A DNA stretch of 64,000 nt from AP-15 sp963812675 (GTDB lineage: Bacteria > Pseudomonadota > Alphaproteobacteria > ATCC43930 > CGMCC-115725): NCBI GenBank assembly GCA_963812675.1, contig CAWEWR010000007.1:620001-684000 (forward strand), read 5' to 3'. Below are positions 33,832 through 41,027 of the stretch, piece after piece. The notes below the pieces were generated by a model that worked only from the letters and a program-made list of their open reading frames with translations, did not search any database and had not been told where the DNA came from. Position numbers and translations under genes: made by a program. The first letter of the stretch is position 1; the number at the start of each line of letters is the position of its first letter.

Positions 33832-35379
33832 ATGCCGCTGAATCGCCAAGAGATCCAAGAGAACAAATACTTCGATTTGCTGACGGCCGCCATCCTCGAT
33901 CGCGACCAGCCGCGCACCACCGACCTGTTCTTTCGGATGACGCGGGACGGGCATTCGGTCGGCGAGGCGCTGAGCGTCGTGACCGCCGCCGAGGCGCCCT
34001 TCGTGCAGGTTCCGAGCCACATCAATGTGCGCGACGGCCAGATCACGCTGATCAACAATGATCACACGATCCTGGGGCTCCGCGCCTCTGCTTATCTGAT
34101 GCCGTACCTGCCGGAGAAGTATAGGCTGCTGCCGTTGTTGCAGAGCGTCTGGTACATCCCGGCGGGGCTCGACATCTGGAACCAATTGCTCGGCAAGTAT
34201 CCCGGCCGGTACGCCACAATGAAGGGCATCAATGTTCCGCCGCCGAGCTACGGTCCGGTGGTGTGGCAGGAAGACCAGGAGCCGATTCGGGAAAAAGGCT
34301 CCATCGAGGAGCGATTGCACGCGCATATGATCGCCACGGTCAGCGGCAACTCGCGCCGGTCCTACGGTCTTTTCCTTGGGCTCGCCGAGGAGGAAGGGGC
34401 GCGGCCGCTTCTGGCTGATCAGTTGAATTTCCTCGGGCTGATCGATCTGCAGGACACGGTGATCGGCCGCAAGGCGCGCAATACCGGCCATAAGGCAATA
34501 CGCGCCCGCTCGATCACGGATCTCGCCGATTTCATCGGCTGGGACCGCTCGCACGGCGTCTATTACATGGGCGTCCCCGACATGGCGATCGGGCCGCTCT
34601 ACTACTCTCTGTACGACGCGGTCTGCGTCAGGATGGCGAGCGAATTCGCGGATGGCGGGACCAGTCTCAAGCGGACCAACCAGACGCCGCTGAGCCCGAC
34701 CGAGGTCGAGGAGATGGTCCGGCAGATGATGGAAGCGGACGCGGATACGGTATGGGATTTGCTGACCGCTCACCTGAAAAACGGCAAATCGGTCCGCAGC
34801 CTCGGCGACACGATCCAGCTCGGCGCCGCCGAGCTGATCCTCAGAACGACCGTGCCGCGGCAGTTCACCAACGGGCAGCATCCGTTCGATTACTGCAATG
34901 TCGCGAACAACTGGTTTCGCATGAGCGACAACCCGTACCAGCCGCGTGTCCTTTATCTAATGGCGAATTTCATTAATGACGTGGCGCACGAGAACAAGCT
35001 GCAGAACTCGGTGATCGAGCAGGAAGCCGCCGGGGTCGATACCAGCGGCCGCTCGCCGGACACGCTATTGCGGGATCTCGACGAGGCGATCATGGCGCTC
35101 GATTTCCCGCGCGCCACGGCGCTCGCCAATGCCTATCTGCAGTCGGGCGCCGACCGCAAGGCGTACCAGTCGACCGTAGCGCTGGCGGCGTGCCGTTTTC
35201 AGGACGATCCGCACAACCAGAAGATCACGATCTCGACCTTCGAGGAATACGCGCACAATTCGACCCACCTGCGTGATCGCCTGCTGCTCGCGACGGCGCG
35301 GCTTCTGGCTGGCTGGGTGAAGATGCCGGGCGAGCGCGATTGCTATGCCCGTTTCGAGAAGGATTGGATCTACCACTGA
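33832..35379 (+). CDS. Conserved-looking 515-residue protein of unknown function
   Basis: A well-formed 515-residue frame with no family I recognise. It is soluble, without signal peptide or membrane segments. Histidine-containing stretches that could bind metal or substrate include 'EERLHAHMIATVSGNSRRSY', 'NTGHKAIRARSITDLADF', 'GWDRSHGVYYMG' and 'FEEYAHNSTHLRD'. The C-terminal half is helical and alanine-rich ('LDEAIMALDFPRATALANAY'). It is followed 15 nt later by the start of an amidohydrolase gene that is cut off, so the natural partner was probably a TIM-barrel amidohydrolase. ATG 33832 has a modest AAAGAG upstream; the longer frame to 33724 is rejected. Confidence 0.75.
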   Translation: MPLNRQEIQENKYFDLLTAAILDRDQPRTTDLFFRMTRDGHSVGEALSVVTAAEAPFVQVPSHINVRDGQITLINNDHTILGLRASAYLMPYLPEKYRLLPLLQSVWYIPAGLDIWNQLLGKYPGRYATMKGINVPPPSYGPVVWQEDQEPIREKGSIEERLHAHMIATVSGNSRRSYGLFLGLAEEEGARPLLADQLNFLGLIDLQDTVIGRKARNTGHKAIRARSITDLADFIGWDRSHGVYYMGVPDMAIGPLYYSLYDAVCVRMASEFADGGTSLKRTNQTPLSPTEVEEMVRQMMEADADTVWDLLTAHLKNGKSVRSLGDTIQLGAAELILRTTVPRQFTNGQHPFDYCNVANNWFRMSDNPYQPRVLYLMANFINDVAHENKLQNSVIEQEAAGVDTSGRSPDTLLRDLDEAIMALDFPRATALANAYLQSGADRKAYQSTVALAACRFQDDPHNQKITISTFEEYAHNSTHLRDRLLLATARLLAGWVKMPGERDCYARFEKDWIYH

Positions 35380-35394
35380 CGGAGGAGAAAGGTC

Positions 35395-35466
35395 ATGGCC
35401 CGTGCATACAACGTCATCGATTCCGATGGCCATATCCTGGAGCCCCTGACGCTCTGGTGCGCCTAA
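35395..35466 (+). pseudogene. Truncated start of an amidohydrolase (TIM-barrel metal-dependent hydrolase)
   Basis: A strong ribosome site (GGAGGAGAAAGG) leads into ATG 35395 and 'MARAYNVIDSDGHILEPLTL', the typical N-terminus of amidohydrolase-2 enzymes including the first metal-binding DxH. After 23 codons it hits TAA and the sequence turns into a GC-rich palindrome. The remaining 300 or so residues are absent, so this is a 5' gene remnant at a recombination joint. Confidence 0.75.
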
Positions 35467-35482
35467 CCCCACCGCACCCCGG

Positions 35483-35510
35483 CCCTCTCCGCCCTCAGGG
35501 GCGGAGGGGG
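35483..35510. repeat. CCCTCTCCGCCC palindrome at the amidohydrolase breakpoint
   Basis: CCCTCTCCGCCC - TCAG - GGGCGGAGGGGG, 12-nt arms with one mismatch. It begins 17 nt after the premature stop of the amidohydrolase remnant and ends 31 nt before the ABC transporter ATPase start. It belongs with the other CCCTCCC-type palindromes of the window. Confidence 0.7.
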
Positions 35511-35540
35511 AGAATACGCGGGGACTGAAGCTGACCCGAG

Positions 35541-36605
35541 ATGGCGCTGCTGGAGATCGCCGGGGTCTCGAAGCGTTTCGGTGCAACCACGGCAGTCGAC
35601 GACGTTACGCTGCGGCTCGAGCGGGGCGCCTTCTTCGGGCTGCTCGGGCCTTCGGGCTGCGGCAAGACGACATTGCTGCGCATGATTGCCGGATTCGAAA
35701 GCCCCGATAGCGGTCGGATCGTCATTGACGGGGTGGATGCCGCCGGGCTGCCGCCATATGCGCGGCCGGTCAACATGATGTTCCAATCCTATGCGCTGTT
35801 CCCGCATATGGACGTCGCAGGCAATATCGCCTTCGGGCTGCGCCAGGAGCGGATGGACCGCCGGCGTATCGCCGCCCGCGTCGCGGAAATGCTGGCGTTG
35901 GTGCAGATGCCGGGCTACGCGCGCCGCCGCCCCCACGAGCTGTCCGGCGGCCAGCGCCAGCGCGTCGCTTTGGCGCGGGCGCTGGCAAAAATGCCCAAAT
36001 TGCTGCTGCTCGACGAGCCATTGGCGGCGCTCGACCGCAAGCTGCGGGCCGAGACCCGGCTCGAGCTGGTCGGCATCCAGGAACGGGTCGGGATCACCTT
36101 CCTGGTCGTCACGCACGACCAGGAAGAGGCGCTGAGCATGGCCAGCTGCGTTGCCGTGATGGACCGCGGGCGTCTAGTGCAGACCGGGCCGCCGGCCGAA
36201 ATCTACGAGCGCCCCGCCTCGCGTTTTGTCGCCAATTTTGTCGGCGAGGTGAACCTGTTCGAAGGCGAGCTAACCGCCGGGTTCAACTGCCTGGCGCTCG
36301 CCGTAACGGGCTTCCGTGAGCCGATTCCGCTGCCTTCCGGCACGCAGCTGCCCGAGGGCAGTGCAGCGGCGTTGGTCGTGCGCCCGGAAAAGCTGGTGCT
36401 GTCTCGTGCGCCTCCCCCCGGGTTTGCGATTGCCGCGACGGTCTCGTCGGTCGGCTATCTGGGCGGCGGCTCGATCGTCCATCTCGCGACGGAGCAGAAG
36501 GCGCTCAAGGCCTATCTGCCTGGCACCGCGGCGGGTGCCTTTGGCCGCGGCACACCGGTATGGGTGGCGTGGCCCGCCGAAGATGGCGTCGTCCTGATGC
36601 AATGA
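35541..36605 (+). CDS. ABC transporter ATP-binding protein, spermidine/putrescine type (PotA-like)
   Basis: A 354-residue ATPase: Walker A 'GPSGCGKTTLLRM', Q-loop 'MMFQSYALFPHM', signature 'LSGGQRQRVALARAL', Walker B 'LLLLDEPLAALD', H-loop 'VVTHDQEEAL', and a C-terminal TOBE domain ('ALVVRPEKLVLSRAPP'). It should energise import through the two permeases encoded next. The stop overlaps the permease ATG as ATGA. No periplasmic binding-protein gene is present upstream, where the amidohydrolase remnant lies instead. Confidence 0.9.
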   Translation: MALLEIAGVSKRFGATTAVDDVTLRLERGAFFGLLGPSGCGKTTLLRMIAGFESPDSGRIVIDGVDAAGLPPYARPVNMMFQSYALFPHMDVAGNIAFGLRQERMDRRRIAARVAEMLALVQMPGYARRRPHELSGGQRQRVALARALAKMPKLLLLDEPLAALDRKLRAETRLELVGIQERVGITFLVVTHDQEEALSMASCVAVMDRGRLVQTGPPAEIYERPASRFVANFVGEVNLFEGELTAGFNCLALAVTGFREPIPLPSGTQLPEGSAAALVVRPEKLVLSRAPPPGFAIAATVSSVGYLGGGSIVHLATEQKALKAYLPGTAAGAFGRGTPVWVAWPAEDGVVLMQ

Positions 36606-37490
36606 CACCTTTGGGGCGGCTCGGCCGGCTGGTGCTCATCGGTGTGCCGTTTTTTTGGCTCGCGCTGTTTTTCCTGCTGCCGCTGCTGATCGTCGGCAAG
36701 ATCAGCCTGGCCCAGAGCACGATCGGCATACCGCCCTATACGCCGCTCATCGCGCACGATGGCCGTGGCCTGAAATTGCTCGCGACGGCGGCGAATTTCG
36801 CGCTGATCGCCAGCGGACGACCTCTATCTGCGCGCGTATCTCGGCTCGCTCGGCAATGCGGCATTGGCGACCGCTTTCTGTCTAATCATCGGCTATCCGG
36901 TCGCCTATGCCATTGCCCGCTGCCAACACGGGCGGCGGCAGCTGCTGCTGTTCCTCGTAATCCTGCCGTTCTGGACGAGCTTTCTGATCCGCGTTTACGC
37001 CTGGATTGCGATCCTTGAGCCGAACGGGCTGGTGAACCAGGCGCTTAGTGCGCTGAGCCTGATCGCCGCGCCATTGCCGCTCCTCAATAACCAATTCTCT
37101 GTCGAGCTCGGCCTCGTCTATTCGTATCTGCCTTTCATGATCCTGCCGCTATACGGCAGCGTGTCCAACCTCGACCGGAGCCTTATCGAGGCGGCCGCCG
37201 ATCTTGGCGCGCGGCCGCTGCGGGTCTTCCTCGGCGTCACCTTGCCGCTGACGTTGCCGGGGATCGCAGCGGGGTCGCTGCTCGTGCTGATCCCGGCGAT
37301 CGGCGAGTTCGTCATTCCCGACCTGCTGGGCGGGCCCGACACCTTGATGATCGGCAAGGTTCTGTGGGACGAATTTTTCAATAATCGCGATTGGCCCGTG
37401 GCTGCCGCGGTTGCGGTCGTGCTGGTCGCGGCATTGGCGGTCCCGCTTCTCGCCGCACAGCGATTTCTCGAGCGGGGGCATGCGAGGTGA
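36602..37490 (+). pseudogene. ABC transporter permease (PotB-like), disrupted by one-base frameshift
   Basis: Starts at ATG 36602 (overlapping the ATPase stop) with 'VLIGVPFFWLALFFLLPLLI' and reads well to 'NFALIASG', then shifts frame. Removing one G of the pair at 36815-36816 restores 'DDLYLRAYLGSLGNAALATA' and joins to the rest: 'FLVILPFWTSFLIRVYAWIA', the EAA loop 'IEAAADLGARPLRVFLGVTL' and 'IGEFVIPDLLGG'. A complete six-helix permease therefore lies here in two frames. It could be a real mutation that inactivates uptake or a sequencing error. Its stop overlaps the next permease's GTG. Confidence 0.85.
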
Positions 37491-38323
37491 TCCCACCCCG
37501 GACAGCAGGTTGGTTCGGCCTCGGTGCGTTAATATTGGGCTTTGGTTTCTTGTACGCGCCGATCGTGTTGCTCGTCCTCTACTCGTTCAACGCGTCGCGC
37601 CTCGTTACGGTCTGGGCCGGGTTCTCGACCCGCTGGTACGGCGCGCTGTTCCATGACGAAGCATTTGGCGCTGCGGCGCTGACGAGCCTCAAAGTCGCGG
37701 CAATGGCCGCCACCCTTTCCCTCGTGCTCGGGACTTGTGCCGGGTTCAGCATGGCACGGTTTGCGCATTTTCCCGGGCGCCTCGTATTCGGGTTTGCGTT
37801 GCTCGCGCCGCTGGTCGTGCCGGAGGTCATCCTGGGCCTGTCGCTGCTGCTGTTGTTTGTCGCCTGCGAGAGCTGGTTTGGCGGACCGAGCCGCGGCATG
37901 CTGACGATCACGATCGCACACGCGACGTTCGGCGCTTGTTTTGTGTCGGTGCTGGTGCGCGCCCAGCTGGCCGGTTTCGACCTCGCTCTCGAAGAGGCCG
38001 CGCTCGACCTCGGCGCCCGTCCCTGGACGGTGCTGACACGGATCACCCTTCCCGGGATCAGACCGGCCCTGGTATCTGGCTGGCTGCTGGCGTTTACACT
38101 CTCCCTCGACGATTTGGTGATCGCCAGTTTTGTCACCGGACCGTCCGCGACAACTTTGCCGATGGCGGTATTTTCGAGCGTGCGCCTTGGGGTGAGCCCG
38201 GAGGTCAACGCCCTTGCGGCATTGTTCCTCTGCGTTGTCTTCCTGCTGGTCGCGTTCGCCGGCTGGCTGATGGCGCGGGCGGAGCTCCGCCGACCGCTTA
38301 CACAGCGGGTCCGAGGGGAATGA
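37487..38323 (+). CDS. ABC transporter permease (PotC-like)
   Basis: A 278-residue inner-membrane protein with about six transmembrane segments ('LGALILGFGFLYAPIVLLVL' first) and the EAA loop 'LEEAALDLGARPWTVLTRIT' that contacts the ATPase. It begins at GTG 37487, overlapping the stop of the PotB-like gene (GTGA). It is the intact partner permease of the polyamine-type system. The stop overlaps the ATG of the DUF155 gene. Confidence 0.9.
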   Translation: MIPPRTAGWFGLGALILGFGFLYAPIVLLVLYSFNASRLVTVWAGFSTRWYGALFHDEAFGAAALTSLKVAAMAATLSLVLGTCAGFSMARFAHFPGRLVFGFALLAPLVVPEVILGLSLLLLFVACESWFGGPSRGMLTITIAHATFGACFVSVLVRAQLAGFDLALEEAALDLGARPWTVLTRITLPGIRPALVSGWLLAFTLSLDDLVIASFVTGPSATTLPMAVFSSVRLGVSPEVNALAALFLCVVFLLVAFAGWLMARAELRRPLTQRVRGE

Positions 38324-39126
38324 CAGAAGCCCTTTCTGTCCGGGCGCTCCTGTTGGGTGAGCGGCTGGAGACGCGCGGTCTCGAACGCGGCGACACGCTC
38401 GCGACGAACCCGTTTACCCTCCGTGTCGGGCGCCAGGGTACCGCTTTCCTGTTCCGCTACGGCGTAGCCGTCTTCGCCCAGCTGTCGGCCATCGAGGAAG
38501 ACGAGGTCCTGCGCTCATTGCAGGCACGCGTCCACGATGCGCTCGAAATCCCGGAAACCGATCAGGTACAAGTGCGAGTCAATCCGGCCGGAGAAGATCA
38601 GATCGAACCCTCGGGTGTGGTCTCACTCGCAGAGGCCTCCCTCGAACGGCTCCAGATCATCGCCAATGTGGTCTCGAAGAGCCTGGTCCTGGGGCATTCG
38701 GAGGCGCGCATCGCCGGTGTCTTCGACCGCATCGAACCGCTCGCGGTGGGACTCCAACGCAAGGGGCGAGCCGGCGCCCAGACCAAAGAGCTGCTCCGGC
38801 AGATCGGCGACGTTCTATTGACCCAACACCGGATGGTCGGCCGCGTCGAGGTCGAGGAAAAACCCGATGTTCTTTGGGACCATCCCGAGCTCGAGCGCCT
38901 GTATGCGCGATTGGAGGACGAATACGAGCTGGTGGAGCGCAGCCGGGCGATGGAACGAAAGCTCGCGCTGATCAGCGAGACCGCCGGCACTCTCATCGAA
39001 CTGGTGCATAACCAGCGGAGCCTGCGCCTGGAATGGTACATCATCGGCCTCATCGCCCTGGAATTGCTTCTCAGCCTTTACGGCCTCGTCCGGGGCGGAC
39101 TTCCGCTCGCCGCCGGCAGCCATTAA
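38320..39126 (+). CDS. RMD1/DUF155 family membrane-anchored protein
   Basis: A 268-residue protein. 'RQGTAFLFRYGVAVFAQLSA' with 'IEEDEVLRSL' and the later 'LSVVSKSLVLGHSE'-like region ('ANVVSKSLVLGHSEARIAGV'), 'LLRQIGDVLLTQHRM' and 'WDHPELERLYARLEDEYELV' match the DUF155 family, which includes yeast Rmd1 and mitochondrial proteins. A single C-terminal transmembrane helix, 'WYIIGLIALELLLSLYGLV', anchors it. The ATG overlaps the PotC-like stop, so it is expressed with the transporter. Its molecular role is unknown. Confidence 0.85.
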   Translation: MTEALSVRALLLGERLETRGLERGDTLATNPFTLRVGRQGTAFLFRYGVAVFAQLSAIEEDEVLRSLQARVHDALEIPETDQVQVRVNPAGEDQIEPSGVVSLAEASLERLQIIANVVSKSLVLGHSEARIAGVFDRIEPLAVGLQRKGRAGAQTKELLRQIGDVLLTQHRMVGRVEVEEKPDVLWDHPELERLYARLEDEYELVERSRAMERKLALISETAGTLIELVHNQRSLRLEWYIIGLIALELLLSLYGLVRGGLPLAAGSH

Positions 39127-39190
39127 AGTCGCCGAGGAGCTCTGCTAGTACCTCGTTGCAAAAATTAGCGTACCGAACTTTCGCCTGTCC

Positions 39191-39264
39191 GTCGTCCCCG
39201 CGCAAGCGGGGACCCAGAGCCTGCCCCCCTGTTCATGCCAGGGGCAGGCTCCGGCATGAACAGG
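39191..39264 (+). repeat. Left long inverted repeat flanking the GIY-YIG locus
   Basis: About 74 nt beginning GTCGTCCCCGCGCAAGCGGG. Its reverse complement, with a few substitutions, occurs at 40761-40835. Each arm holds two hairpins, GTCCCCGCG-AA-GCGGGGAC type and GTTCATGCCAGGGGCAGGC type. Confidence 0.85.
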
Positions 39265-39402
39265 GCGCGAGCGCTCTTACGCCAGCTGGTCGTAAAGATC
39301 ATGCCATTGCGGATTGTCGCGCTCAATCAACTCAAGTTTCCACGCCCGGCGCCATTTCTTGAGGCGCTTTTCGCGGAGGATTGCATCGGCCATAGTCTGG
39401 TG

Positions 39403-40570
39403 CATGCTTGTCCGGTTGACACCCAAGAGCACCAGATTTGGTGGCGGTTTGTCGGTACCCTAGCTCAGTGGATGCTCGCCGGGTTTTCGCCGCGGCATTT
39501 TGGATGTTGCCATGAACCGGTGTACAGCCCGTCATACGTCGGGGCCACCGCCTGCCCGCCGATCCCGAGCAATGACCGGAACGCATTGAACGGGTAAAAA
39601 CGGCGATTGAACCGGAACGTGAACTCGTTGAGGTAGGCTTGAAGGTGCTGCGGACTGACGCCGTGGTGGCAACCTCGCAGCCAGCTTTTCAGATTACTGA
39701 AGATCAAATGGGAGATCGGCAGAAAGTCCTCGGCCACGCTGGGATCACCTTGCGCTGCGACCGGCAGATGCCGATAGCCGCGATCACGCAACGTCGCATA
39801 GCCGCCCCAGGCGTCGGTCACCACCACGGCTCCTGGCTCGACCGCCGCCTCGACAAAGCCGCACAGCGATCTTGCCGACCGATCCAGCACAACTTCCATC
39901 CGAATACGGCCGGCATATCGGCCATTGCGGCGCGGCACGCCTTTGACGTTCTCGGGCTTGCGCTGGCGGACTTCGACAGCCGCGATAACGAGGCTTTGAT
40001 CATGGACCCCGCGGCCCTCGCCGCGCGTCCTGCCGCCGACCCATGACTCGTCGATCTCGACATGATCCCGCGGCTGGCCACCGATGCGGTCGCGATCGGG
40101 TCGGACCATGCCAGCGCGGAGTTTGTGGAGGATCTGGAACGCCGTCTCGTAGCGGTTCAAGCCAAGCTGACGTTGGAATTGGACGGCCGAGATGCCTGGC
40201 GTATGGCTCGAAACCAGGTAGGCGGCCCAGAACCAGATCGACAGCGGCGTGCGGGTCCGCTCCATGACCGTGCCGGCCGTCAGCGCATTATCCCGCTGAC
40301 ATTTGCGGCACCGCAGAACCTGCGGCCGGTTGGCGAAGCGGTAGGGTTCGCTGGCTTCGCCGCACCATCCGCAGACGAACCCGTCGCGCCAGCGGATGGC
40401 TTCAAGGTAAGCAGCGCAAGCCGTATCGTCAGGAAACAGGCGTTGGAACTCGGGCAGTGAACCCGGAAAGGGCAGATCCGCGCGGAGCAAGACAACGGCG
40501 GGCATGGCGGCATCTCGTTTCCGCCGCTAAACTACCAACTGTAGTCTTGGGTGTCAACCGGATAAGCACG
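39403..40570 (-). mobile_element. IS1595-family insertion sequence, complete
   Basis: A 1168-bp element with 25-bp terminal inverted repeats (left CATGCTTGTCCGGTTGACAC followed by CCAAG; right end is its reverse complement with two mismatches). It is flanked by a perfect 8-bp direct repeat, GTCTGGTG at 39395-39402 and 40571-40578, the duplication size expected of IS1595. It carries one transposase gene. The identical direct repeats show recent insertion into the GIY-YIG gene. Confidence 0.92.
39465..40505 (-). CDS. IS1595-family transposase
   Basis: A 346-residue protein. An N-terminal zinc ribbon, 'FVCGWCGE' with 'VLRCRKCQRDNAL', is followed by a helix-turn-helix region ('ISAVQFQRQLGLNRYETAFQ') and a DDE-type catalytic domain: 'HVEIDESWVGG' (first Asp), 'VVVTDAWGGY' (second Asp) and 'HHGVSPQHLQAYLNEFTFRF' with the HxxxN..E region. 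These are the IS1595/ISXO2 hallmarks. It looks intact, so the element may still be mobile. Confidence 0.92.
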   Translation of the reverse strand: MPAVVLLRADLPFPGSLPEFQRLFPDDTACAAYLEAIRWRDGFVCGWCGEASEPYRFANRPQVLRCRKCQRDNALTAGTVMERTRTPLSIWFWAAYLVSSHTPGISAVQFQRQLGLNRYETAFQILHKLRAGMVRPDRDRIGGQPRDHVEIDESWVGGRTRGEGRGVHDQSLVIAAVEVRQRKPENVKGVPRRNGRYAGRIRMEVVLDRSARSLCGFVEAAVEPGAVVVTDAWGGYATLRDRGYRHLPVAAQGDPSVAEDFLPISHLIFSNLKSWLRGCHHGVSPQHLQAYLNEFTFRFNRRFYPFNAFRSLLGIGGQAVAPTYDGLYTGSWQHPKCRGENPASIH

Positions 40571-40760
40571 GTCTGGTGAAACTCGACAAACACCAACCTG
40601 TGCACTCCGTAATCGCGAACAAATCCGCTGACCGCATCTGATCGATGTTCCCAAGCACGGCGGGCAATATCACTTGTCACACCGACATAAAGCGTACCAT
40701 TCCGCTTGCTGGCGAAGATGTAGACGCAAGGACGCTTCTCACTCATGCTGCGATCGACCG

Positions 40761-40835
40761 CCCCTGTTCATGCCAGAGCCTGCCCCTGGCATGAACAGGG
40801 GGTAGGCTCTGGGTCCCCGCTTTCGCGGGGACGAC
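40761..40835 (-). repeat. Right long inverted repeat flanking the GIY-YIG locus
   Basis: Begins CCCCTGTTCATGCCAGAGCC and ends CGCGGGGACGAC; the reverse complement of 39191-39264 with a handful of differences. It lies 14 nt upstream of the GIY-YIG start codon. The remaining sequence to the amidase stop (40836-41027) holds nothing I recognise. Confidence 0.85.
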
Positions 40836-41027
40836 GAAAATTTGTCGTCACTTCCGAGCGAGGATACCGAAGCGAGATGGGTACGACATACGCCAATTTA
40901 CGCAACCAGGTACTAGGCGCCGATCGTGGTGCCGCTGCGGGCCGACGACAATCAGAAGACCGCAATCGGACAAATCTTCGGCGCGTTCGAGTGACCCTGG
41001 CGCATAGAAGGAGATAAGGGCGGCTGT

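Larger units (their letters stand above)
39277..40746 (-). pseudogene. GIY-YIG nuclease gene split by an IS1595-family insertion
   Basis: The 5' part (40746 to 40571) encodes 'RPCVYIFASKRNGTLYVGVT' and 'SDIARRAWEHRSD' up to 'FVEFHQT'. The 3' part (39402 to 39277) resumes with 'HQTMADAILREKRLKKWRRA' and 'WKLELIERDNPQWHDLYDQL' then TAA. Joining the halves across the 8-bp target duplication gives an uninterrupted protein of about 100 residues with the GIY, YVG, arginine and glutamate-containing end of small UvrC-type GIY-YIG nucleases. The gene is enclosed by about 75-bp inverted repeats, suggesting it was part of a small mobile unit before the IS landed in it. Confidence 0.9.
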
